From Microvirga sp052114605 (lineage in GTDB: Bacteria; Pseudomonadota; Alphaproteobacteria; Rhizobiales; Beijerinckiaceae), in the NCBI RefSeq assembly GCF_052114605.1, contig NZ_JBFRFB010000009.1, positions 1 through 64,000 of the forward strand: 64,000 nt of DNA, given 5' to 3'. The notes beneath the pieces are model-generated. The model was not told the DNA's origin. It saw only the letters and a program-made list of their open reading frames with translations, and ran no database searches. Numbering within the stretch: the first letter of the stretch is position 1; the number at the start of each line of letters is the position of its first letter. This document shows, one piece after another, positions 8,562-16,166 of the stretch. The translations under genes and the position numbers were made by a program.

Positions 8562-9263
8562 CTAGCGGGACATTCCTGCCGCCTGCACGAAAGCGTCGAA
8601 GAGCTTGTTGCCAGGATGATCATTGCCCGTGAAAAGCTCCTGGTGCCACTGTACGCCGATGGCGAATGGCTGCGATGGTAGCTCGATAGCTTCGATGATG
8701 CCATCCGGCGCTGTAGCGCCCACAACGACACGATCTGATGGCTCGACCACGCCCTCGCGGTGGAATGTGTTCACGGTGATTTCATGCACACCGAGGATGC
8801 ACGCCAGTGCCGTGTTCGGTTTCACCGACACGGGATGCATGTGTCCGCGCTTGTCGTGTTCCATCACATGAGAGCCGAGCGCGCGGATGTTCGGCGACAA
8901 TCGGCAGCCGTTGATGCCTGCGAGAATCTGCATGCCATTGCAGATGCCAAGTATCGGCTTTCCGCGTTCCAGAAAGCCGCGCATGATCGCGATTTCCACA
9001 TCGAGCCGCTCGGATTCAGGCGCGTGTGATGTCTGCCCTGCAATGAACCATTCATCCGGAAAGGCGAAACGTCCACCGGTGCTCAGGAAACCGTCGAACT
9101 CGCTCACGACGGATTCGACCATGTCCATGAAATAGGGAATGCCGAAGGGCAGGCCGCCCGCTTTGTGAATGGCGGCGAAGTAATGCTTCGTCATGTCATA
9201 GCGCGTGCCGTCGACGCTGGTATTCTCGTCCATGATGACGGCGATGCGCGGTCTCATTGGCAT
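8562..9263 (-). CDS. Peptidase C26 / gamma-glutamyl hydrolase-like class-I amidotransferase
   Basis: 233 residues with the class-I glutamine amidotransferase triad: nucleophile Cys108 in 'GICNGMQIL', and His207/Glu209 in 'GVQWHQE'. 'DGFLSTGGRFAFPDEW' matches the 'GG' oxyanion region. The best fit is the PuuD/C26 group, which hydrolyses gamma-glutamyl amides such as gamma-glutamyl-GABA; the substrate here is not proven. It starts 6 bases after rel ends, so it is probably co-transcribed with it, and it sits between rel and pyrE, where many relatives have no such gene. Confidence 0.8.
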   Translation of the reverse strand: MPMRPRIAVIMDENTSVDGTRYDMTKHYFAAIHKAGGLPFGIPYFMDMVESVVSEFDGFLSTGGRFAFPDEWFIAGQTSHAPESERLDVEIAIMRGFLERGKPILGICNGMQILAGINGCRLSPNIRALGSHVMEHDKRGHMHPVSVKPNTALACILGVHEITVNTFHREGVVEPSDRVVVGATAPDGIIEAIELPSQPFAIGVQWHQELFTGNDHPGNKLFDAFVQAAGMSR

Positions 9264-9269
9264 GGCTGC

Positions 9270-11423
9270 TTATCCGGTGACGCGGTCCACGCGGCTTACC
9301 ACGCGCTTTGCGCGCAGTTCCGCGATGATGGCGTTGAGGTGTTTCAGGTCCCATACGGTGAGGTCGATGGTGACATCCGTGAAGTCTTGCGTCCGGCGGC
9401 GCATGTTCACGTTGTCGATGTTGCCGTCGTGATCGGCGATCACCTGGGCAATCTGCGCAAGCGAGCCCGGCTCATTGATCGATTGCAGCTTGATGCGCGC
9501 GGGGAAACGCTGCGATGAGCCGGATTCCATATCCCAGCGCACGTCGATCCAGCGGTCCGGCTCGTTGTCGAAATCCGCAAGCGCCGATGACTGGATCGGA
9601 TAGATCGTCACGCCTTCGCCCGGCGTCAGGATGCCGACGATGCGGTCGCCCGGCACCGCGCCGCCCTCCGGCGCGAAGCGGATCGGCATGTCCTTGTTGA
9701 GGCCGCGAATGGGGATGCCGTCCGCCTGGTCGTCGGCGGTCTTCGAGGTATCGCCGTCGGGCTTGCCGGCACTACGCCGCTCATCCTTGTAGTCGGGATA
9801 CACGGCCCGCACCACATCGCCGGAAAACATCTCGCCGCGGCCCACGGCCGCCAGCACGTCCTCGATGGAGATGCGCGCGAGGCGGGGCAAAGCGCCTTTC
9901 AGCTTCTCGTCCGAGAAGGCGCGGCCCGCGCGCTCAAAAGCACGCTCCAGGATCTGATGGCCGAGACCGGTATATTGACGGCGCACGGCGGCGCGGGTGG
10001 CGCGGCGGATCGAGGCGCGCGCCTTGCCGGTGACCACGAGGGATTCCCACGCGGCCGGTGGCGTTTGGCCCTCGGAGCGCACGATCTCCACCTCGTCGCC
10101 GTTCTGCAATTCGGTGAGCAGGGGCGACATGCGTCCGTTGATCTTGCAGCCGACAGCCGTGTTGCCGACATCGGTGTGCACCGCATAGGCGAAATCGATG
10201 GGCGTCGCGCCGCGGGGCAGGGCGATGAGGCGGCCCTTGGGAGTGAAGCAGAAGACCTGATCGTGGAAGAGTTCGAGCTTCGTATGCTCCAGAAACTCTT
10301 CCGGATTGTCGCCTTCCGCCAGCAGGTCGATGGTGCGGCGCAGCCACTGATAGGCGCGGCTCTCGGTGGCGAGGCGCGAATTGTCGTGGACGCGCTCCTT
10401 GTAGAGCGCGTGCGCGGCGATGCCGTATTCCGCCACCTTGTCCATGTCCGCCGTGCGGATCTGCAGTTCTACACGCTGGCTGCCGGGTCCGATCACGGTC
10501 GTGTGGATCGAGCGGTAATCGTTCTGCTTCGGTGTCGAGATGTAATCCTTGTAGCGCCCCGGCACCATCGGCCAGCTGGTATGCACGGTGCCGAGCGCCC
10601 GATAGCATTCGTCGAGGGTGCCGACGATGATGCGGAAGGCGAAGATGTCGGACAATTGCTCGAAGGAAACGGATTTGCGCTCCATCTTCTGCCAGATCGA
10701 GTAAGGCCGCTTCTGGCGCCCCTTCACCTCCGCATGGATGCCCTGCGCCTCCAGCTTGGTGGTCAGCGTCCGCTCGATCTCCTCGACGAGCTTTTCGTTC
10801 TTCGTGGACAGTTCGTGCAGGTGGCGCTTGATGGCCTCATAGGCTTCCGGGTCGAGGTTCTGGAAGGATAATTCCTCCAACTCCTCGCGCATTTCCTGGA
10901 TGCCCATGCGGCCAGCAAGCGGCGCGTAGATCTCAAGCGTCTCCTGCGCGATGCGCTGGCGCTTTTCCGGCGGCATGAAGCCGAGTGTGCGCATGTTGTG
11001 CAGGCGGTCGGCAAGCTTGACCAGCAGCACCCGCACATCGTCGGCAATGGCGAGCAGGAGCTTGCGGAAGTTCTCGCCCTGGGCCGCGCGCTTGGATACA
11101 AGGTCGAGCCGCTTGATCTTGGTGAGGCCGTCCACCAGCGCGCCGATCTGAGGGCCGAAGGTCTTGTTGATCTCCTCGAGCGTCGCCTCGGTATCCTCGA
11201 CAGTGTCGTGAAGCACGGCGGCGGCGATGGTCGCCTCGTCGAGCTTCATGTCGGTGAGAATGGCCGCGACTTCGAGGGGGTGGCCGAAGAACAGATCGCC
11301 GGAAGCGCGCTTCTGGTTGCCATGAGCCATCATGGCATAGACATAGGCCTGATTGAGAAGCGCCTCGTTGGCCGACGGGTTGTAGCGCTTGACCCGTTCG
11401 ACAAGTTCGTACTGGCGCATCAT
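9270..11423 (-). CDS. rel: Bifunctional (p)ppGpp synthetase/hydrolase (RSH)
   Basis: 717 residues with the full long-RSH layout: HD hydrolase (His72-Asp73 in 'AAVLHDTVEDT', residues about 20-150), synthetase (about 200-350, 'DIFAFRIIVGTLDECY', 'QLQIRT'-type 'ELQIRTADMD'), TGS ('FCFTPKGRLIALPRGATPIDFAY') and C-terminal ACT ('PGSLAQIAQVIADHDGNIDNV'). The synthetase loop reads 'GRYKDYISTPK', the R-x-K-D form of bifunctional enzymes rather than the E-x-D-D of RelA-only synthetases, and the HD residues are intact, so both activities are expected. It makes and removes the stringent-response alarmone. Alphaproteobacteria usually have this single long RSH. Confidence 0.95.
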   Translation of the reverse strand: MMRQYELVERVKRYNPSANEALLNQAYVYAMMAHGNQKRASGDLFFGHPLEVAAILTDMKLDEATIAAAVLHDTVEDTEATLEEINKTFGPQIGALVDGLTKIKRLDLVSKRAAQGENFRKLLLAIADDVRVLLVKLADRLHNMRTLGFMPPEKRQRIAQETLEIYAPLAGRMGIQEMREELEELSFQNLDPEAYEAIKRHLHELSTKNEKLVEEIERTLTTKLEAQGIHAEVKGRQKRPYSIWQKMERKSVSFEQLSDIFAFRIIVGTLDECYRALGTVHTSWPMVPGRYKDYISTPKQNDYRSIHTTVIGPGSQRVELQIRTADMDKVAEYGIAAHALYKERVHDNSRLATESRAYQWLRRTIDLLAEGDNPEEFLEHTKLELFHDQVFCFTPKGRLIALPRGATPIDFAYAVHTDVGNTAVGCKINGRMSPLLTELQNGDEVEIVRSEGQTPPAAWESLVVTGKARASIRRATRAAVRRQYTGLGHQILERAFERAGRAFSDEKLKGALPRLARISIEDVLAAVGRGEMFSGDVVRAVYPDYKDERRSAGKPDGDTSKTADDQADGIPIRGLNKDMPIRFAPEGGAVPGDRIVGILTPGEGVTIYPIQSSALADFDNEPDRWIDVRWDMESGSSQRFPARIKLQSINEPGSLAQIAQVIADHDGNIDNVNMRRRTQDFTDVTIDLTVWDLKHLNAIIAELRAKRVVSRVDRVTG

Positions 11424-11516
11424 ACGGCCGCCATCTCCTTCACACCCGGTCTATCTGGCTGAAATCAGAAGAGTTTAGGATATTGTACAACATCTTCTGA
11501 CCGCAAGCTGAATACC

Positions 11517-11630
11517 AGCGCATCGTGCGAAAAAGTGGATCCGGTTTTTCGCTAAGACGATGCGCTAACTAAAGAAAGAGAGCATTGGGTCTGATCCCAA
11601 AAGTGGGGTCCACTTTTGGGTCCAATGCTC
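11517..11630. repeat. Two-palindrome intergenic mosaic element (RIME-like)
   Basis: Palindrome one spans 11517-11566 (agcgcatcgt pairs with acgatgcgct); palindrome two spans 11580-11630 (gagcattgg with ccaatgctc, inner core ccaaaagtgg/ccacttttgg). The pattern 'aaaagtgg-atccggttttt' flanked by a 'gcatcg' stem is characteristic of the mosaic elements scattered between genes in Rhizobiales. Assignment to that class is from memory of the family; the palindromes themselves are directly visible. Confidence 0.75.
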
Positions 11631-11673
11631 TTGCCGCAGGCGGCATAACCCGCCCTTGGTTAAAGCAATAACG

Positions 11674-11702
11674 AAAAAGCCCGGCACTTGGCCGGGCTTT
11701 TC
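11674..11702 (-). terminator. Terminator of rpoZ
   Basis: The stem 11675-11685/11691-11701 (aaagcccggc with gccgggcttt, loop acttg) has T-runs on both sides, so it could work in both directions. It lies 23 bases downstream of the rpoZ stop. Confidence 0.85.
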
Positions 11703-11724
11703 CAAAAAACTTTATGTCGCGGGA

Positions 11725-12132
11725 TTATTCGCGGTCGTCGTCGTCCGCGCTGCTGCTCGGGGGGACCAGGCCCTCCAGGCCGCGCAGGAGGTCGTCCTCG
11801 CTCATGCGGTCGAACTGGACTTCCGCGTCGTTGTCGCTGCTGGTGGAAGTGGCGGCTGCGGTGTTGGAGAGCATCGGAACGGCCTCGGCCTCCGGCTCGT
11901 CCACCTCGACATATTTCTGCATGGAGTGGATGAGCTGCTCCTTCAGGTCGTCGGGAGCAATCGTCTCGTCCGCGATCTCGCGCAGCGCCACGACCGGGTT
12001 TTTATCGCGGTCACGGTCGATGGTGAGCGGCGAGCCCGAGGAAATCAGGCGGGCGCGGTGGCTGGCCAGCAGCACGAGCTCAAACCGGTTGTCGACCTTG
12101 TCGATGCAGTCTTCGACGGTCACGCGAGCCAT
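11725..12132 (-). CDS. rpoZ: DNA-directed RNA polymerase omega subunit
   Basis: 135 residues starting MARVTVEDCIDKVDNRFELVLLA, the invariant omega N-terminus, with 'ASHRARLISSG' and 'KNPVVALREIA'. Omega helps assemble beta' into RNA polymerase and contributes to ppGpp binding. The C-terminal half (residues 75-135) is an acidic, Ser/Thr/Asp-rich extension typical of alphaproteobacterial RpoZ. The gene lies upstream of rel, as is usual, but is separated from it by a terminator. Confidence 0.96.
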   Translation of the reverse strand: MARVTVEDCIDKVDNRFELVLLASHRARLISSGSPLTIDRDRDKNPVVALREIADETIAPDDLKEQLIHSMQKYVEVDEPEAEAVPMLSNTAAATSTSSDNDAEVQFDRMSEDDLLRGLEGLVPPSSSADDDDRE

Positions 12133-12574
12133 GCGGGCGCTCCTTCTTCAGGTTCGTGAAATAGCGGAAGAGCGATCGGATACACCGGATGCGAGCGGAA
12201 AACAAGAGGAAGCGTTCCCACACAGGGGCTTAAGAGGCCCGTGGCACCGAATGACACCCAGGTCTCGGGTAATGACACCAAGGTGCGCCGCCGCACGCCG
12301 ATGGGGAGGCGGCGTAGATACGCTGTATCGGTCATCGCACTGGGGACAATATGGGAAACGTCATGGCTTGCCTGACCAGCTTCGCACAGAAACCAGGCCG
12401 CGTGCTGGCCAGATGGCTTTCCCGGCCCCGGCCATTCGACCGGAGCCTGCTGAGGGGCTGGAGGCAGCTGATTTGAAGGCTGGATAAGCCTTTAGGGGAC
12501 ACGCATTGCCTTGACTCCGGGCCTCACGGGTGCGACTTCCGCCCGGATTCGATGCAATAAAGGTTCCGCTCCCG
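12133..12574. promoter_or_regulatory. Intergenic region rpoZ / fabD
   Basis: 442 bases between the divergent rpoZ and fabD starts; must hold both promoters. The fabD-proximal part includes aaagg at 12559-12563, the only ribosome-site candidate for fabD. A tandem pair of similar blocks, gaatgacacc at 12249-12258 and taatgacacc at 12271-12280, lies in the middle. One possible 41-codon reading frame is listed separately; otherwise no gene is evident. Confidence 0.4.
12351..12476 (+). CDS. Possible small Arg-rich protein (41 aa)
   Basis: An ATG at 12351, preceded by a purine-rich ggggaca, opens 41 codons: N-terminus MGNVMACLTSFAQK, then a Trp/Arg-rich second half with 'RVLARWLSRPRPFD' and 'LLRGWRQLI'. 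It is basic and could form an amphipathic helix, like several small membrane-active or regulatory proteins of this order. The only evidence is the frame and its upstream purine run; it may be chance. Confidence 0.25.
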   Translation: MGNVMACLTSFAQKPGRVLARWLSRPRPFDRSLLRGWRQLI

Positions 12575-13522
12575 ATGATGCGCGCATTCATATTCCCGGG
12601 CCAGGGAAGCCAGGCCGTGGGCATGGGCAAGGCCCTCGCCGAGAACTTCCCTCAGGCCAAGGCCGTGTTCGACGAGGTGGACGAGGCCCTTTCCCAGAAA
12701 CTGTCCGCGATCATGCGGGAAGGTCCTGCCGAGGACCTGACTATGACCGCCAACACCCAGCCGGCGCTGATGGCCGTGAGCCTTGCCGCGATCCGGGTGT
12801 TGGAGGCCGAGGCCGGTCTCGACCTGAAGAAGCATGCGGCCTTCGTCGCCGGCCATTCGCTCGGCGAGTATTCCGCGCTCGCAGCCGCCGGCAGCTTTTC
12901 CATCGCCGATACGGCACGCCTCCTGCGCATCCGCGGCAACGCCATGCAGAGCGCGGTTCCCGTGGGGCAGGGCGCCATGGCGGCGCTTTTGGGTCTTGAA
13001 TTCGACGCGGCTCTCGAAGTGGCTCGCGCCGCTGCTCAAGGCGAAGTCTGCGACGCGGCCAATGACAATGGCGGCGCGCAGGTCGTGGTCTCCGGCCACA
13101 AGGCCGCCGTCGAGCGCGCCGTCACGATTGCCCAGGAGAAGGGCGCCAAGCGCGCCGTAATGCTGGCCGTGTCCGCCCCCTTCCATTGCGCGCTCATGCA
13201 GCCCGCCGCCGACGCCATGCGCGAGGCGCTGGCAGGCGTGACCGTGAATGCCCCGGTGGTTCCGGTGGTCGCCAATGTGGAAGCGGCTGCGATCATGGAC
13301 CCGAACGCGATCCGCGACGCGCTGGTCCGTCAGGTCACCGGCACCGTCCGCTGGCGCGAATGCGTGGCTTATATGGCAGCGGGGGGCGTTGAATCATTTT
13401 ATGAGGTTGGCTCGGGTAAGGTCTTGACCGGACTCGTGAAACGCATCGCTTCCGGAACCACGTCCACCGCCATCGGTACGCCTGAAGACGTCGCCGCCTT
13501 CAAAGCTTCCTTCCAAGGATAA
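12575..13522 (+). CDS. fabD: Malonyl-CoA:ACP transacylase
   Basis: 315 residues (about 310 is usual). It moves malonyl from CoA to ACP for type II fatty-acid synthesis. Visible: 'FIFPGQGSQAVGMG' at the N-terminus, nucleophile Ser95 in 'GHSLGEYS', and the catalytic His in 'APFHCALM'. The start is taken at the first of two adjacent ATG codons (12575, 12578), because upstream in-frame codons from 12530 do not resemble the family. It heads the fabD-fabG-acpP-fabF series; fabG follows after 13 bases. Confidence 0.96.
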   Translation: MMRAFIFPGQGSQAVGMGKALAENFPQAKAVFDEVDEALSQKLSAIMREGPAEDLTMTANTQPALMAVSLAAIRVLEAEAGLDLKKHAAFVAGHSLGEYSALAAAGSFSIADTARLLRIRGNAMQSAVPVGQGAMAALLGLEFDAALEVARAAAQGEVCDAANDNGGAQVVVSGHKAAVERAVTIAQEKGAKRAVMLAVSAPFHCALMQPAADAMREALAGVTVNAPVVPVVANVEAAAIMDPNAIRDALVRQVTGTVRWRECVAYMAAGGVESFYEVGSGKVLTGLVKRIASGTTSTAIGTPEDVAAFKASFQG

Positions 13523-13535
13523 AAGGAGAGCCTGC

Positions 13536-14273
13536 ATGTTCGATCTGACCGGCCGCAAGGCTCTCGTCACCGGCGCCACCGGTGGTATCGGTGGTTCCAT
13601 CGCCCGCGCGCTGCATGCCCGTGGGGCAACCGTCACCCTGTCCGGCACCCGCCGCGCCGCCCTCGACGAGCTCGCCTCTTCCCTCGGCGAGCGCGTTCAT
13701 GTGGTCGAGGCGAATCTCTCCGACAAGGATTCGGTCGAAGCGCTCGTTCCCGCTGCGGAAGCTGCCATGGACGGCCTAGACATCCTCGTGAACAACGCGG
13801 GCGTGACCAAGGACAACCTGTTCATGCGCATGAAGGACGAGGAATGGGACACGGTGATCGCCGTCAATCTCACCGCTTCCTTTCGTCTCTGCCGCGCCGC
13901 CGTGAAGGGCATGATGCGTCGCCGCTATGGCCGCATCGTCAATATCGGCTCCATCGTGGGCTCCACGGGCAACCCGGGGCAGGGCAACTATGCCGCTTCT
14001 AAGGCTGGCCTCATCGGCATGACCAAGGCGCTCGCAGCCGAGGTCGCCAGCCGCAACATCACGGTGAATCTGGTTGCTCCGGGCTTCATCGAATCCCCGA
14101 TGACGGATGTTCTCAACGACAAGCAGCGTGAGGGAATCTTGGGCACGATTCCTATGGGAAGGCTTGGCCAGGGCGATGAAATTGCTTCGTCCGTTGTGTA
14201 TCTCGCATCCAACGAAGCCGGCTACGTGACGGGGCACACCCTGCACGTAAACGGCGGAATGGCCATGTTCTAG
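13536..14273 (+). CDS. fabG: 3-oxoacyl-ACP reductase
   Basis: 245 residues of the short-chain dehydrogenase family. NADPH loop 'TGATGGIGGSIA' (residues 12-23), 'NNAG' at 86-89, and the Ser139-Tyr152-Lys156 catalytic set in 'IGSIVGSTGNPGQGNYAASK'. It reduces 3-ketoacyl-ACP to 3-hydroxyacyl-ACP. An aggag ribosome site precedes the ATG. Position between fabD and acpP supports FabG over other SDRs. Confidence 0.95.
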   Translation: MFDLTGRKALVTGATGGIGGSIARALHARGATVTLSGTRRAALDELASSLGERVHVVEANLSDKDSVEALVPAAEAAMDGLDILVNNAGVTKDNLFMRMKDEEWDTVIAVNLTASFRLCRAAVKGMMRRRYGRIVNIGSIVGSTGNPGQGNYAASKAGLIGMTKALAAEVASRNITVNLVAPGFIESPMTDVLNDKQREGILGTIPMGRLGQGDEIASSVVYLASNEAGYVTGHTLHVNGGMAMF

Positions 14274-14507
14274 AAAGACTTAGTGGCGGTTGCAGAATAT
14301 GTGAGCAGCCGCCGCTGGCCTCTCGCCAGAGAGGATAAGCCTGTGTTAATCATGAGCCCGATCAAGCCAAAGGGGTTGACCGGCGCTTAAAAATGCGGCT
14401 TTGCACGGCGCAAGGTAGCCGCTTCAGCGTTGTCAGCTGAGCAGCTGATCTACTTTTATTTCTAAATCCGCCCGATACCCGAGGCGGCAGCCACTGAGGA
14501 AAAAACG
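14274..14507 (+). promoter_or_regulatory. fabG-acpP intergenic, likely acpP promoter
   Basis: 234 bases, long for this cluster. It turns AT-rich near 14440-14470 (tctacttttatttctaaatcc) just upstream of acpP, and contains the repeat-like block 'cagctgagcagctga'. A separate strong promoter for acpP is likely, because ACP is needed in large excess. No -35/-10 pair can be fixed by eye. Confidence 0.4.
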
Positions 14508-14744
14508 ATGAGTGACGTCGCTGATCGCGTGAAGAAGATTGTTGTCGAGCATCTCGGCGTCGAAGCCGACAAGGTCGTCGACAATGCCAACTTCATCGAC
14601 GACCTGGGCGCGGACAGCCTCGACACCGTCGAGCTGGTGATGGCCTTCGAAGAAGAGTTCAACGTCGAGATTCCGGACGATGCCGCCGAGACCATCGTCA
14701 CGGTTGGCGACGCCGTTCGCTTCCTTGAGAAGAACGCAGCCTAA
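14508..14744 (+). CDS. acpP: Acyl carrier protein
   Basis: 78 residues, very acidic, with the phosphopantetheine attachment site Ser37 in 'DLGADSLDTVELVMAFEE'. It carries growing acyl chains for fatty-acid and lipid A synthesis. It has its own upstream gap and its own downstream terminator, so it can be expressed as a short abundant mRNA. Confidence 0.98.
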   Translation: MSDVADRVKKIVVEHLGVEADKVVDNANFIDDLGADSLDTVELVMAFEEEFNVEIPDDAAETIVTVGDAVRFLEKNAA

Positions 14745-14753
14745 AGAGCTAGC

Positions 14754-14789
14754 CGGGCGTCGGGTGAGTCACCTGACGCCCGATTTTTA
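14754..14789 (+). terminator. Terminator between acpP and fabF
   Basis: The stem 14754-14761/14775-14782 (cgggcgtc with gacgcccg), with an inner ggtga/tcacc stem, is followed by attttta. It lies 10 bases after the acpP stop and 22 bases before the fabF ATG, so it probably lets acpP be made in excess over fabF. Confidence 0.85.
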
Positions 14790-14811
14790 TTCAACGATAG
14801 GGTAGAACGTT

Positions 14812-16074
14812 ATGCGCCGGGTTGTTGTTACGGGTCTTGGCATGGTCACGCCGTTAGGCAACGGGGTCGATGCCACGTGGTCGCGCCTCATCGAAGGCCA
14901 GAGCGGCGCGGGGAAGATCTCCAGCTTCCAGGTTGACGATCTTGCCTGCCAGATCGCGTGCCAGATCCCCCTCGGTGACGGCTCCAACGGGACATTCAAC
15001 GCCGACGATTGGATGGAGCCCAAGGAGCAGCGCAAGGTCGATCCCTTCATCGTTTACGCCATGGCGGCTTCAACCCAGGCCCTGCGCGATGCAGGCTGGG
15101 CTCCCAAGACATACGAAGAGCAATGCGCCACGGGCGTGCTCATCGGTTCCGGCATCGGCGGCATCGGCGGCATCTACGAGGCTTCCGCTACCCTCATCGA
15201 GCGCGGCCCGCGCCGCATCTCGCCCTTCTTCATTCCCGGCCGTCTCATCAATCTCGCAGGCGGCTACGTCTCCATCGAGCACGGCCTCAAGGGCCCGAAC
15301 CACGCGGTGGTCACCGCCTGCTCCACCGGCTCGCACGCCATCGGCGACGCAGCCCGTCTCATTGCGCTCGGCGATGCGGATGTGATGGTGGCCGGCGGTA
15401 CGGAATCCCCGGTCAATCGCCTCTCCATCGCGGGCTTCGCCGCCTGCCGTGCGCTTTCCACAGGCTACAACGACACCCCCGAGAAGGCCTCGCGCCCCTA
15501 CGATAAGGACCGTGACGGCTTCGTCATGGGCGAGGGCGCCGGCGTCGTGGTGCTGGAAGAGTACGAGCACGCCAAGGCGCGCGGCGCCAAGATCTACGGC
15601 GAGGTCATCGGCTATGGCCTCTCGGGCGATGCCTATCACATCACCTCACCGTCCGAGGATGGCGATGGCGCCTATCGCTGCATGGCTGCCGCCCTCAAGC
15701 GCGCCGCGATCCCGGTCTCCGAGATCGACTACGTCAATGCCCACGGGACCTCGACCCCGCTCGGCGACGAGCTGGAGCTGAAGGCCGTCGAGCGCATCGT
15801 CGGCAATGCGGCGGGCAAGCTCTCCATGTCGTCCACCAAGTCGGCCATCGGCCACCTGCTGGGCGCGGCAGGCGCGGTCGAGGCAATCTTCTCGCTCCTC
15901 GCCATGCGCGACGGCATCATCCCGCCCACCATCAACCTGGACAATCCGTCGGTCGAAACCGCGATCGATCTGGTTCCCAAAGTGGCCAAGCGTAAGGAAG
16001 TCAACGTGGTCCTGTCGAACTCCTTCGGGTTCGGCGGCACCAACGCCTCGCTGGTCTTCCGTCGCGTATCCTGA
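14812..16074 (+). CDS. fabF: 3-oxoacyl-ACP synthase II
   Basis: 420 residues with the Cys-His-His condensing-enzyme set: Cys170 in 'VVTACSTGSHAIGDA', His310 in 'NAHGTSTPLGD' and His347 in 'GHLLGAAG'. It elongates acyl-ACP with malonyl-ACP. N-terminus 'RRVVVTGLGMVTPLGNGVD' and length are typical of FabF rather than FabB. It follows the acpP terminator and leads into mltG. Confidence 0.96.
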   Translation: MRRVVVTGLGMVTPLGNGVDATWSRLIEGQSGAGKISSFQVDDLACQIACQIPLGDGSNGTFNADDWMEPKEQRKVDPFIVYAMAASTQALRDAGWAPKTYEEQCATGVLIGSGIGGIGGIYEASATLIERGPRRISPFFIPGRLINLAGGYVSIEHGLKGPNHAVVTACSTGSHAIGDAARLIALGDADVMVAGGTESPVNRLSIAGFAACRALSTGYNDTPEKASRPYDKDRDGFVMGEGAGVVVLEEYEHAKARGAKIYGEVIGYGLSGDAYHITSPSEDGDGAYRCMAAALKRAAIPVSEIDYVNAHGTSTPLGDELELKAVERIVGNAAGKLSMSSTKSAIGHLLGAAGAVEAIFSLLAMRDGIIPPTINLDNPSVETAIDLVPKVAKRKEVNVVLSNSFGFGGTNASLVFRRVS

Positions 16075-16166
16075 GGATAGACCGCGCGACGTTACGGCTT
16101 TTCGCCATAATCCCCATTAGGGTGTCGGACGAGCCGGTTTGAATCGGCCGGCACCAGAAAAGCAGC

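Larger units (their letters stand above)
11424..11724. other. Intergenic region rel / rpoZ
   Basis: 301 bases separating rpoZ from rel, both on the minus strand. It contains a two-palindrome mosaic repeat (11517-11630) and the rpoZ terminator (11674-11702), so rel probably has its own promoter within 11424-11516. Confidence 0.6.
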
